Below are positions 1 to 9,643 of a stretch of DNA of 36,675 nt, in pieces. This DNA is from Gymnopus androsaceus JB14 (Eukaryota; Basidiomycota; Agaricomycetes; Agaricales; Omphalotaceae). Both the position numbers and the translations under genes were made by a program. The stretch covers positions 5,307-41,981 of the forward strand of contig ML769851.1 of NCBI GenBank assembly GCA_009733575.1, in the 5' to 3' direction. Numbering within the stretch: the first letter of the stretch is position 1; the number at the start of each line of letters is the position of its first letter. Under the pieces are notes generated by a model, which ran no database searches, was not told where the DNA came from, and saw only the letters and a program-made list of their open reading frames with translations.

Positions 1-340
1 TCGAGCAACACTCATCTAGTCAAAACAGCGTGAAGACGAAGAGTGATCTACCACGGGGGTCTGTGGTACGTGAAATATTTCGTCTGCCAGATTGCGCTAT
101 AGTAGGTAGGCTGTTAACTCCATTTTCTCCCACTCTCCATTCTAGTCCTTCCAGCAGTGGGAGCTCAATATTGAAATGCCTCTTATTAATTGAAGATGGG
201 GCATTCAAACCAGCGCCTTTCTGGTCGAATCCCGCGCTAAACCCTTGAGCGCCCAATATGACTACATTCAGCTTTCATGCCAGAGCCCATCATCCTTGTA
301 TTTCCAACCCGTTTTTACGATGCTCTAATACTTCTAGGGT

Positions 341-640
341 GTGCCCAAAAGCGCTGAATGGTGGAGATCTATGCAGCCAGAGGGAAGGAAAGCAATTGAC
401 GATACATTCATTAGCATGTCGAAGCCTGTGATAACGGATTGGGAGACGGTGGAAATCAGTGGATCGAATGGTCTTGTTAGTGTTGTTGTTGCTTTAGCAT
501 GGTGGAGGAAGGCGGTCTATGACCTGCTGGAGGAAAATGCATTGAGAACCGGGTGAAGTGGTCAGAAACAAGAAATGGAGCTCCAGAAGCTCAATGAGGC
601 GTTTGAGGAGATTGTTTATGTTTTTGGTAAGCTAGTCTAG
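341..640 (+). pseudogene. Fragment of an unidentified fungal hypothetical protein
   Basis: An open stretch begins inside the window without a convincing start and reads WWRSMQPEGRK, then NGLVSVVVALAWW about 40 residues later. A TGA at 554-556 interrupts it. The same frame then continues with coding character (ELQKLNEAFEEIVYVFG) to a TAG at 640. The 'WW..(L/M)QP' plus 'NGL..VV.ALAWW' pattern resembles a hypothetical-protein family I recall as common and often fragmentary in Agaricomycetes, but I cannot name it. A possible intron acceptor (cttctag) lies just upstream at about 337. Most likely a decayed C-terminal remnant; function unknown. Confidence 0.35.
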
Positions 641-796
641 AACCAGGATGAACGATATTGTGTATTTGTAGTAGTTAATTACATTGGTAGCTAATTGCCA
701 AACATTCAGTATTGTATTCGTTTTATATTCTGCTTGAAAGCACCGGGAGAAGTAAGCTATATATTTGCTTCATTAACCTAGCTAGTATTTTCAGCT

Positions 797-1040
797 TGGA
801 CAAGTGGTTTAAGTGGGACAAGGCACTTATGAATTGCATAGACGCTGGAATATTCCTGACGCGTAGGGTTTGATTCCCTGTGTGCCAATGTTTTATTCTG
901 GCGTTTACCAGTCCGGCCAGCAGTCCCGCTACGAGCTTGGTCAGTGCGTTCCCCGCCCATATGACTCACCTTCCCAACGCTGTACGGGTCCTGTAGGGAT
1001 TTATCCTTTGTGCTAGCGCGCTAGGGATATTTCCCTATGG
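797..1040 (+). repeat. tRNA-related SINE-like sequence (candidate)
   Basis: The stretch AAGTGGTTTAAGTGG (from about 802) resembles a tRNA A box. About 60 nt later AGGG-TTTGATT-CCCT (864-878) has the form of a tRNA T-arm/B box with a 7-nt loop. Spacing and a long variable-arm-like segment resemble tRNA-Leu/Ser. The 5' end does not pair with GTGTGCC at the 3' side, so this is not a functional tRNA. An unrelated GC-richer body follows to about 1040. A tRNA-headed SINE fits, but no second copy was found in the window. Confidence 0.35.
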
Positions 1041-1164
1041 GTGAAAGTAGCTGATTCTGGTTGGTTGTGGATAGAGACCTGCTGATATGATCTTAACTTG
1101 TGGAAATATCCTTAGTTCAAGCAGTTTGGAATGCAGATAGAGGTGGTATTGTGTACCTAAGAAA

Positions 1165-1385
1165 AATGAGAGACAAGTGCTCGGGATAGATTTCAGTCGC
1201 TTACGTTTTACCGGTTCCTGTCTGACCATATACAAAGAGCATGCAATTATAATCCTCTAAGACTTGTTCAAGCATGGGACCAACAATGTCATGGTATATC
1301 ATTACTTGATCTGCTTGTGGTCCATAACCCAAATCGAAAGGATAGGTTGTGCACCTAATGTTGAATTTTGGGATGTTAATCTTGC
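1165..1385 (-). pseudogene. Kinesin motor-domain fragment (kinesin-5/BimC-like)
   Basis: Read on the minus strand, about 50 residues match the start of a kinesin motor: TTYPFDLGYGPQ, then ADQVMIYHDIVGPMLEQVLE, then YNCMLFVYGQTGTGKT with the P-loop GQTGTGKT. The frame stops just after the P-loop, but a plausible intron (gtaagcg...ttcttag) would continue it with Y-T-I, as expected for GKTYTM. After that the frame degenerates and hits a stop. Nothing recognisable of the rest of the motor, stalk or tail follows. This is a stranded, non-functional piece of a housekeeping gene. Kinesin-5 is favoured by the 'P.ADQ.MIYHD.V.PMLE.VL.GYNC' pattern. Confidence 0.7.
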
Positions 1386-2434
1386 TGAAGTAAAAGGGTA
1401 AGGCAAAGCTCCACAATCAACTGTTTGTTTGTGCCTCGCGTTTTTTACCCGGAAACACGGTGCAGACACCAACAAAGCTACAGATGAGCTGTAAGAGCTC
1501 GTTAGGCAGCGTGATTAACTGCGTTCAAGCATTTGAAAGTGACATGCTGAATACAGAATTAGAAGAACACTAAAGAATTCCAATGCGAGCGCACAAAGAA
1601 AGAGTCTAGATTGAATGAATTGGTCCATGTGACTGATGGCGGCTTCAATCCTGACATTATTATGAAGGAGCTCTTATCTACAGAGTTGCCTACTTTCACC
1701 TGCCATGATGACCACCCGCCAAGTTCTTTGAATTTGTTTGCGCGATTTTGTCTCTCGAAAGGGCCGAATTGGTAAAGAACTTATCAAAGTAGCTGAGAAC
1801 ATTGGATTCTTCATGTTATCCAGAAGCAATTCACAATTGATGTCCGACCGAAATGCTCTGGAGAACTAGTACTTGTAGGGATCACCAGGCCTTGCATATA
1901 CAACCGTGATTGGGACCGAATAGGATCCACTCTTCGAGATAACGCCGCGGGTTGAGGAGCGCACCAATTTTAAATGACTCCACCTATTATGGCTCCTAGA
2001 TGAAGTTTGGAATCATTGGCAGTGTTGTCAGTAGTAGTACCATTGCATGCACTTGTTCCATTGCCATTACTGGCAGATGAATTGGTTTGCTGGGAAAAGT
2101 AACCTGTGCAGCGTTAACCAAGGTGAATATGGCTAGGGTTTGATTGGTTGAGCTATGCCTGTATGGTTCAACTTATGGGCCTTCAGATAGTGAAATTGTG
2201 AATGCTCGAGGGGTTCATGTCCTTGGTGGTGGTATTGAGGTTGCTGAGGATGTAGACTATGATATTGAGTTTAACATGATGCAGATGGTCTTCTGATTGA
2301 GCATCTAGATAGTCTTACAATATCTGAGAATGACAGGGAAATACAGAGTGATATAGGAACTGTAGAGTAGTATGTAGAGTACTATGGAAATTTTATCTTC
2401 TTCAACTTAAAAAATGACTAGGTTGAAATAAGGT
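1386..2434. other. Gene-free interval with short degenerate open stretches
   Basis: Several short forward-strand open runs have a coding look, for example GKELIKVAENIGFFMLS near 1770-1815 and ARGVHVLGGGIEVAEDVDYD near 2205-2265. They are broken by stops and match no family I recognise. Probably decayed genic or transposon sequence. Confidence 0.3.
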
Positions 2435-3362
2435 GGGCAGCTGCCCCAAGTACCAACTTGGATAGGCAGCTGCCCAAGGACCAACTTGGGTGGGCAGCTG
2501 CTCCAGGTACCAACTTGGATAGGCAGCTGCCCCAGGTACAAACTTGGGTGGGCAGCTGCCCCAAGTACCAACTTGAATAGGCAGCTGCCCCAAGCACCAA
2601 TTTGGATGGGCAGCTGCCCCAAGTACCAACTTAGATGGGCAGCTACCCACAGTACTCAGTAATGTGGGCAGCTGCCTATGTATGTTGGGATATTCTCACA
2701 TAAATCTTAAAAATGATTAGGATGAAGGTGGGCAGCTGCCCCAAATACCTGGTACGTGGGGCAGCTGCCCACAGCAATCAGTAATGCGGCCAGCTGCCTA
2801 TGTACATAGCCCCAGTTGGTATATTTTCATATAAATATATGTCTTATATATATACTTATAGTGTAGCACTAACTAAGGTGGGCAGCTGCCCACAGCAATA
2901 ATTCATGTATGATTGTATCCCTTTGTTGATATATATATTACAAGTAACAGTGTGGAGTTGCTGTTGATCATGTAAATCCACTAAGGTCTTGGGTTATGTT
3001 ATTGTGGCTATATTCATCATTGGTGTTGTGTATATACTGGTAAGAAAGGTAATGAAGGATAAGGTCATCCACAGCTGGATCCATGGCCAGGAATATGGGC
3101 AGCTGCCTTGAAATATCAAGTAGTATTGTGTCAGTAAGATAATGTATATATTCATGAAATTAATGAAAAAATATGAAAAAATGTTAGGGGGGAATTCTGG
3201 ACCAAATTGGTGAAAAACAGCAGGCAGCTGCCCAGAGGGACCCCGGACACCTGTGACATGTGACAAGTTGGGCAGCTGCCTGGTAGGCAGGGCAGTGATT
3301 TTGATCAAGACAGGATTGGTGGGCTGCTGCCTGGAAAAATTGAGCACAGGTGGGCAGCTGCC
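2435..3362. repeat. Array of the palindrome GGGCAGCTGCCC
   Basis: About 18 copies of the 10-12 bp palindrome (G)GGCAGCTGCC(C), some with one mismatch, are spread over 0.9 kb. Between 2435 and 2650 they form a regular tandem array with a period near 29 bp. There the palindrome alternates with a second dyad, CCAAGTACCAACTTGG and variants. After 2650 the copies become irregularly spaced (about 2666, 2731, 2760, 2788, 2881, 3097, 3223, 3270, 3353). The core CAGCTG is an E-box and PvuII site. All three minus-strand frames are open across the regular part, a by-product of the repeat and not evidence of a protein. Confidence 0.85.
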
Positions 3363-3629
3363 TCACTGAAATATTGGCTGGGCAGAATGCCCAAAAAAGT
3401 AACCTCTTAGGATAGTTTAGGTACATCAGTTTTCTATCCTAACTAGGTCATATATAGTGGCTGCCTGAAGTGTTCTGAGTAGAGGGATTGCTAATTGAAG
3501 ACTTATGCTAAGCATAATGCGGAAGCTGAAGCGGCATGAATTTACTTACTTGCCCACAAGTGTCTGCACCGCTGATTTGTGTACAACCCCAGATGAATGG
3601 CTTTGAAAAGGCATCATACGAGACATCCG

Positions 3630-4080
3630 GATTTACGGGGTTGAAAGGTGCAACCGGGTGAGGCTGGAGTAGATTGTAGAAGTCATTGTTCAGATTGCTG
3701 TCAGGCTAGTGTATGAGATAAATGTCAACGGAGGTCATGATAAGATAATGGCAACCTACGAACGGCAATGGCAAGTTGTATGGGTCATGAAGAATTAAGC
3801 CTTCCCCCATCACCAAGGGGTCGGCATCCACAGCCATATCCTTTCAAAAGATTAGATAAGAAAGATTGATTGATTGCGCACCCCCAATGAAGATGAAGGA
3901 TGAACAGCGGACAGGTTCTCATAAATCCGGTGCAAATCATTAGGATGAACAGACTGAGGCTGAAGTAGATCGAGGAGATCATTGCTCAGAACATCATTAC
4001 CAAGCTGGTATAAGAGACAGGGTCAACAGAGATCATAATAAGATAACCGCGACCTACCAATGGCAAATTCGGTGCATTGT
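3630..4080. repeat. Diverged tandem direct repeat (offset about 300 bp)
   Basis: The segment from about 3660 (gaggctggagtagatt...) through 3775 (...cggcaatggcaa) recurs, diverged, from about 3957 (gaggctgaagtagatc...) through 4070 (...ccaatggcaa). Shared blocks include 'aggtcatgataagataa' versus 'agatcataataagataa'. On the minus strand both copies read ND(F/L)(Y/L)(N/D)LLQP, followed by stops. The unit may be a duplicated, decayed coding piece of unknown origin. A further short repeat, 'gagatgtgggaat', occurs near 4313 and 4473. Confidence 0.6.
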
Positions 4081-4911
4081 CAAGAGGAAAGGAAGTTTGA
4101 TAAGTGGAGATCATGAAAAAGCAAGGTGATAATATAGAGGGTGCAATACTCTAATAGGAATGTGATGTGAAGCCATAAGCATTGTGAAATGGTTGAAGCA
4201 GTATTGAACAGTATATGCAACGGAAGGAAATTCACACCCATTGTATGAGATCGGAGCCCAGCCAGTGATGCTGCAGTGCTTGCCTGCTATGCCCATTCAA
4301 TCGTCGACAGGGAGATGTGGGAATCCAATTGATGTGCTGTGACTAGGCTGTCAGCAAGCTAGACTGTAGTGTCTTGATAGCTGCCAAAAAAAGACAAACA
4401 GAATCTTGTAGCAAGGATCTACAAGGTGACTAGAACTTGCTTTATTGATTTTTGGATCATAATGGTCGATGGAGAGATGTGGGAATGTTATCAGTATCCG
4501 CTGCAGCACAACCAGTGATTCACAGGTACTGGTACCGTGACCGTGACCATGTCATAGCGGCATCCGTTTCCATTGATTTGTCTGTAAGTAGTTGCAGGTG
4601 CATTTTCATCCATACCATGTAAGCTGTATTTAAGCCCAACCTTTGAGCATACAAGTACTGCCTTGCAGGAAACATGGAGTACATCAACTCTCTCAATATT
4701 GAAAATCTTCTCTCCAGTGACCCTGATGGTCTCTTCAAGCTTACAAAGGTATTTCTCCTTCCTTGTATAAATTTTTTACACTCCAACCCATTATCTACTA
4801 GGAGCCAGTATGTTGGCCGCCTCGGAGGTTGGAGAATTGTTGATGGTAGAAGGTCATAGGAATTAACATTCTCGCTCTTTCAAGACCATGTCTGGTCTTT
4901 GTGGGGGAGAG

Positions 4912-5124
4912 TGTAACGGGCCTGGACGGATGAACATACTTCCATCCGTCGAGTCAGAGTACTTATAGTGACGGATGTGATTCCGTCACGCTAGTCTTTT
5001 ATCTTTGAAACCCCCGGGTACTAGCTTGATTAGCCTACCGTTTACCTCTATAGAACGGGTTTATTTGGACATCAGGCTTTCATGCCTTCAATGATATTCG
5101 ACTCCAGCTCCCTGAGCCGTTACA
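4912..5124 (+). mobile_element. LTR of a retrotransposon, probably the 3' LTR with polypurine tract
   Basis: The 213-bp segment begins TGTAACGG and ends CCGTTACA, the classic TG...CA inverted ends of an LTR. Immediately upstream is a purine run (gtgggggagag, 4901-4911), as expected for the polypurine tract preceding a 3' LTR. No target-site duplication is seen, which also fits a 3' LTR with internal sequence upstream. No reverse transcriptase, integrase or matching 5' LTR was found in the window, so the element is truncated. Internally the LTR has a hairpin, GGACGGATG...CATCCGTC (4923-4951). Confidence 0.75.
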
Positions 5125-5267
5125 AATCCCTAACTACTCGTATTGCTCTGTACCAGATATATCGGATTTACTTTACTAAAATACAACCAACTAATTGTAT
5201 TGCTTCCTGCCAACTTTATACCGATACCTACACAATGTAACATCTCAGGTTCTAACACAGAATATCC

Positions 5268-7558
5268 CTATTCAACCCTAGTGACAATGAGAGGAAGTGA
5301 CGGACTTCCAGTGGCTTTAGCCACTGGTATGATTGTAAAGGCAACATTGCAGCAAATCTCGGACTCGCTAGGCAAATTGAAATAGTAGTGTCGAAGGAGC
5401 TCTGAAATAATTACTTGCATCTCCGTGATACTGAGAGATTGTTAGTATGGCTAAATTTATGACTTCAAAACTCACGCAAATCGCCATCTACAAAGTTTGA
5501 GAAGGTTGATCAGAGTTCAACTCAGATATCAAGTGAGCAGTACAATGATGCTCACCCGATACAAACTCGCGACCCCCCCAAGAATGTAAGCCTATGAGCT
5601 AGATGAGCAGGGAACCATTGAGGAGGAGTCAGAAAACGCACAAGTTTGCATACGGTCCAATAGCATTGCTAGTAGGTACACTCCCGTCTAACCAACGAGA
5701 CGGTTTGAAATCTAATGCATCCTTACCCCACACTGGAACTAACCTAGAGATGGTGGAGATTCAATGAACGGACTCGCATGATGAAGTAGGGTGTTCTACT
5801 TATTGTAGGCCGAAATGGTTACAGCAATATGCTGGCCCTTATCAACCGGAATTTCATGGATCTGTTCACCTGTAGTGGTGATGATTGGCTTGGAGAGCGG
5901 AATAACAGTGTCGCTAGTGACTTGACGCTCTGAAATAGGCAAACCAGCATATATTCGCAATACCTCCTAAAGTTCTGGTCAGTATACCATCGGAAGTGCT
6001 GCACAACCTAAGGTCGAACCTTCATAAAGGCATTCAAATGAAGGAGAGCATCTAGATCATTACAAGTTGGATCACCTCTAGTGAGTTTGGTATTAATCTC
6101 CTGTCGGAGCTGCTCCTGGTATTCGGGATTCTTTGCGAGCTCATATAGCGCCCAAGCAATTGTGTTCGCCTTCAAGTGGAATTAGGAAACGATTACTCTC
6201 TGCGCTGACATACATACTGTTGTTTCATGCCCAGCAATTACCACGGCTGAAATCACCTGTGAAAACTCTTCCTGTGTCATCTTGCCAGCAGACTGATTGG
6301 ACATGGTGGCCTTGACTGAATACAAGGACTGAGTAAGCACATTTCGCATGAGAAGAAAAGGCTTCCATACCCATAACACTTAGGAGATCCTTTGGCTTTT
6401 CACCCATTCCTAGCGTCTCCTTTCTTGACTGATAAAGCTCATGAGACACACGATTAGAGACATTCTTGTTCTTCCGAATGAATCGAGCTGCTGAGGTGGG
6501 TAGTTGCATGGACGCTGAGAATATAAACCTTGGCACATATGGAATGAATGCATCCGCTAAGATCGCACGCTTAGACCGAACAGACGACAGAGTTCTGAAG
6601 GAAGGATAATTAACCTACAGCATTACCTGAAAAAAGTAGATTATTTCACTTACAGGAGATCAGCATAACTATTCACATAGTCCGGATGGTTGTGAACCGA
6701 GAATCCCATTACAGCTGGGCAGGAAAATTTGTATATACACCCCAAAAGGAAGGCAGTGAAGGGAGACTCACCTTCACCAATTGCATCGAGCGACGCAACA
6801 TGCAATGAGTGAAAGACGTCCATGGGAGTGTCCGATGCATGTGATTCTTGAGCAGTCTCCCAGTTCTCAATAAGCTAAAAAAGCTGTTACACACCACCAA
6901 GTCCAAAAGCAGTTGTCACTTACACGATCTGCAACTTTCTTGAATATTGGAGGAAGAGTGTGGATATATGAAGCTGAAAACGCAGGATTCATGATGTTTC
7001 TCAGACGACGATGATCTGCTCCTGTAATCGGGTTTGTATGGTGAAAGGAGAATGTGTGAGGTGTATAACGCACCGTGAACATAGGATATTGTTTTCTCCC
7101 CAACCAGCTCTCGCACAACTCGTTGCTGCTGTTCTGATCTTGCAAAAGTGACATTGTCATTAAGTATATACTTCAGAGCTGTCGGGTCCGAGACCATAAG
7201 TCTGTCTTGCTACTCACGGCTATATCAGGAGCTAGAACTCAAAGACAGAATAAAACGTTACCAACACCAAAGCAACCCTTGACTTTATAAACCATGCCAT
7301 ATTGTTCTTGCCATTTAAATTCATGATCACCATAGTTCTCAGCAAGAATGAGCTCCTGCATATGTCCTTCATGAAAGGTGAGGAACCATCAAGGAATGAA
7401 AGCTTTATCTTGAAATGACACATACCATACAGCCAGGAGGAGGAGGGCGGCCCCGGTATCTTTCTCAAAATATCTGAGCGACGACGTCGCCAGAGCAAGA
7501 GTAAGAATGTGAGAGCAGTTGTAAAACCAATTGCAGCTGTAAAGAAAGGTCTTTCCAT
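5268..7558 (-). CDS. P450-1: cytochrome P450, CYP4/CYP5037-like basidiomycete type
   Basis: A haem-thiolate monooxygenase of about 527 residues in about 14 exons. Exon 1 (7426-7558) carries an N-terminal membrane anchor (TALTFLLLLW), basic residues and the hinge PGPPSSSWLYG. Later exons give CFGVDRLMVSDP, then GADHRRLRNIMNPAFS (C-helix), the I-helix AGHETT (about residue 315, exon ending 6231), the K-helix EVLR (about 369, near 5965), the segment FKPSRWLDG and the haem loop FLGGSRVCIG with its Cys ligand (about 467, near 5565). The last exon ends ...LPLIVTRVE with TAG at 5268-5270. Frame stays open throughout if standard GT-AG introns are removed, so it looks functional. It would act at the ER with a P450 reductase. 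The family is unlike P450-2 and P450-3; substrate unknown, a terpene is inferred from context. It is transcribed away from the GMC gene across a 2.1-kb gap. Confidence 0.9.
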
Positions 7559-7590
7559 ACTTTAGCGGCAGTCTGAGTGGCCTGTCGACT

Positions 7591-7600
7591 TTTATATCAA
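7591..7600 (-). promoter_or_regulatory. TATA-like box of P450-1
   Basis: On the minus strand, TTGATATAAA lies 33-42 bp before the P450-1 ATG, a plausible spacing for a fungal core promoter with a very short leader. Confidence 0.45.
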
Positions 7601-8746
7601 TACCCTGAGCGTCTTTTCCACGATTCCAAGGTTGGCGCTGGTATTGTCGGGGTGCGTAACCTCAGGACCTGAATGTATCCCGATCTCAGTGGAGAATGAC
7701 AGAGCAAATGTTATCCATTCAATTACCCGGTTTTGTCGGCCCCGTTCGACTTGCGGAGTTCCTGCTTTTTTTTTGGAGCACTTTGAACATACAGAATCCG
7801 GACTTTCGCCGGGAACGGCACTGGACTGGATTTTTTTCTCCGGAAGAGCTTACCCGTGACTTACCGCTGAAAAGAATTAGATTCTACTATTTCAAACGAT
7901 ACGTTTAACACAGCCTTTAATCCAGTAGTTGCTACTCCGTTCAATTCATTCATCCATAAGCACCACTAGAATTGACTTTCTAACATCACTTATTCGAGCT
8001 GGCTTAGGTTTCTGGAACAGCTGCAATGATGGTGCTATTTACCCGTTCCTAATTCATGCATTTCTTCTTTTTTTAAGGTCTGCGATTCACTCTTCAGACT
8101 TATCCATAACTCAATGCCTCATCATATCTGTGGGCCCTTTCCTTCAAGCTTCAATTTGCTCATCGCTATTTCCTCAGGACATCTCACTGTTTAATACTAC
8201 CTTAATGTTAGAGCATCGCACGAGTGTTCCGGGTGGGGTATGGGTATTGAAGAGTACTTTTGATGTATGACCTTGACGCACAACGCCGAGGAAACTTCAC
8301 AGTTGAAACGATGCAGTATCCCGATTATTGATTCCTTTCTCAGATACATTCAAAGACAAAGACATCAATACAAATGAATCTCTCATGAGGCATACCCCTT
8401 CGTTGTGCCTAAATATATGCCTTATCAGAGAGTCTATAGAGGGAGCCATATTTTTTCGAGCCTAAAATGCCCCCACTCCCAAATAGTGTTTCCATTATTA
8501 AGATTAAAGAGTATGATGTTTTCCAACGGAAATTAGGCGACTGAAGTATGCACTCCAAATCAGGCAAAATTTACTTGATTTATTTTTTGATTTTGGTCAA
8601 ATCTGGCATATAAAAAGGGTTGGCCGCTTAGGAGTACAAAATCAATAGAGAACTGACGAAAAATTATCATATGGTGCTGAAGCCCTGCCATGTCACTGAC
8701 GAACTGTAATTGGCAGACACTTTGGCATGAAAAGTATGTGTTATAC
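7601..8746. other. Intergenic, no gene seen
   Basis: Part of the divergent P450-1/GMC spacer. Open frames here (7632-7908, 7929-8270) have no family signature, no spliced continuation and no plausible start context. It is T-rich in places and no clear repeat was noticed. Confidence 0.5.
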
Positions 8747-8866
8747 CCCATCAGCAAAACCTGTATTTTTGCTGGAGAAAGGAGAAAATTGACAGTTTTT
8801 TTGACAGCTGTCAAGCTCCAGAGATCTCTGGAGACCTCCAGCGAAAATACAGGTTTTGCTGATGGG
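8747..8866. mobile_element. Small inverted-repeat element (MITE), copy 1
   Basis: CCCATCAGCAAAACCTGTAT at the left is matched by its reverse complement ATACAGGTTTTGCTGATGGG at the right; the element is 120 bp. Inside is the palindrome GACAGCTGTC followed by CTCCAGAGATCTCTGGAG. A second, longer copy at 34081-34256 shares both termini and this whole right-hand interior, showing it is a repeated element and not a chance hairpin. No target-site duplication can be fixed at this copy. Confidence 0.8.
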
Positions 8867-9643
8867 CCCACTTTGGCGGAGGGCCGCCCAACAATTGAAT
8901 GGGTTATGTCATATTGAATAGTTATGCCTTTTGGTCATATCTACCCGCAAGCCAACCCGGTCTTTGAGACAATGTAAATTAGAAAGTGTGCCTTCATGGA
9001 GGTATGCCATATGAGAGATTCAACTTTAGTTTAATATTAATGCGATATTTTCGGACGTAGTTCTAAAACCCGGAAATACCGATCGCTGTATCGGTCACAT
9101 TGTACACATCCACTAGCTACCTACACATTTTCAGATCACTACTGCAACGAACAGGACAGGAATTCGATACTAATCAGTTCAATTCTGGTTTAGCAATTAT
9201 AGATTGCGCCCATGAATTTACACAGTTCTCTGCTTGATGATTTTATAACCTCAAGAACAAAAATTCTCGATATCCTCTCTCGACTCTTCTGCAATTGCTA
9301 AGCCATGTTCGTGAACAAAGGATCCACATAATCATAACTCCGACTCTACATGGTAGGAATGCCAAATAGTGTGCTTGATGTCGCACTAACTTATGAAACA
9401 CTAGTGCTATTGTCAACACCGGTAAAACTCAATATTTTGAAGCCATCTGCGCGCGCCGCGATCGATTCCAAGACATCTGGGCAGGCACAAAATAGAGGAA
9501 AGAAATGAATGGGTAAGTTTATGATGTTCGGCTACATTAGCGACAAGCTAGTTGCCCTGCCCACTGTTCTGTGAATACACAGCCATTGTTTCCTGAGATT
9601 GCATAAAATCCCGAGTTTTTCTCTGGTGTGCTCCTCACTCATC
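8867..9643. promoter_or_regulatory. Upstream region of the GMC gene
   Basis: No gene seen. It contains the conserved 45-bp motif described separately (9042-9086) and a weak TATA-like CATAAAATC at 9602-9610, about 35-40 bp before the GMC ATG. Confidence 0.35.
9042..9086. promoter_or_regulatory. Shared 45-bp motif, copy 1
   Basis: The stretch starts GCGATATTTTCGG, continues through ACGTAGTTCTAAAACCCGG and ends CCGATCGC. A near match occurs at 17583-17624 between P450-2 and the SDR (GCGATATTTCCGGG ... GTAGTCTTGAAACCCG ... ATATCGC). It lies about 560-600 bp upstream of the GMC start. It may be a common regulatory element or a tiny repeated element; the imperfect dyad GCGATAT/ATATCGC allows either. 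Confidence 0.4.

Noticed and set aside
790..890. Functional tRNA-Leu or tRNA-Ser gene
   Set aside because: The acceptor stem does not pair and the anticodon arm is not convincing; kept only as a SINE-like candidate.
2402..2650. Open frames in all three minus-strand frames with a repetitive peptide
   Set aside because: They arise from the short-period palindromic repeat being free of stops; no start context, introns or family similarity.
2435..2650. CRISPR array
   Set aside because: Period is ~29 bp with the 'spacers' themselves repeated and palindromic; genes around are spliced eukaryotic genes.
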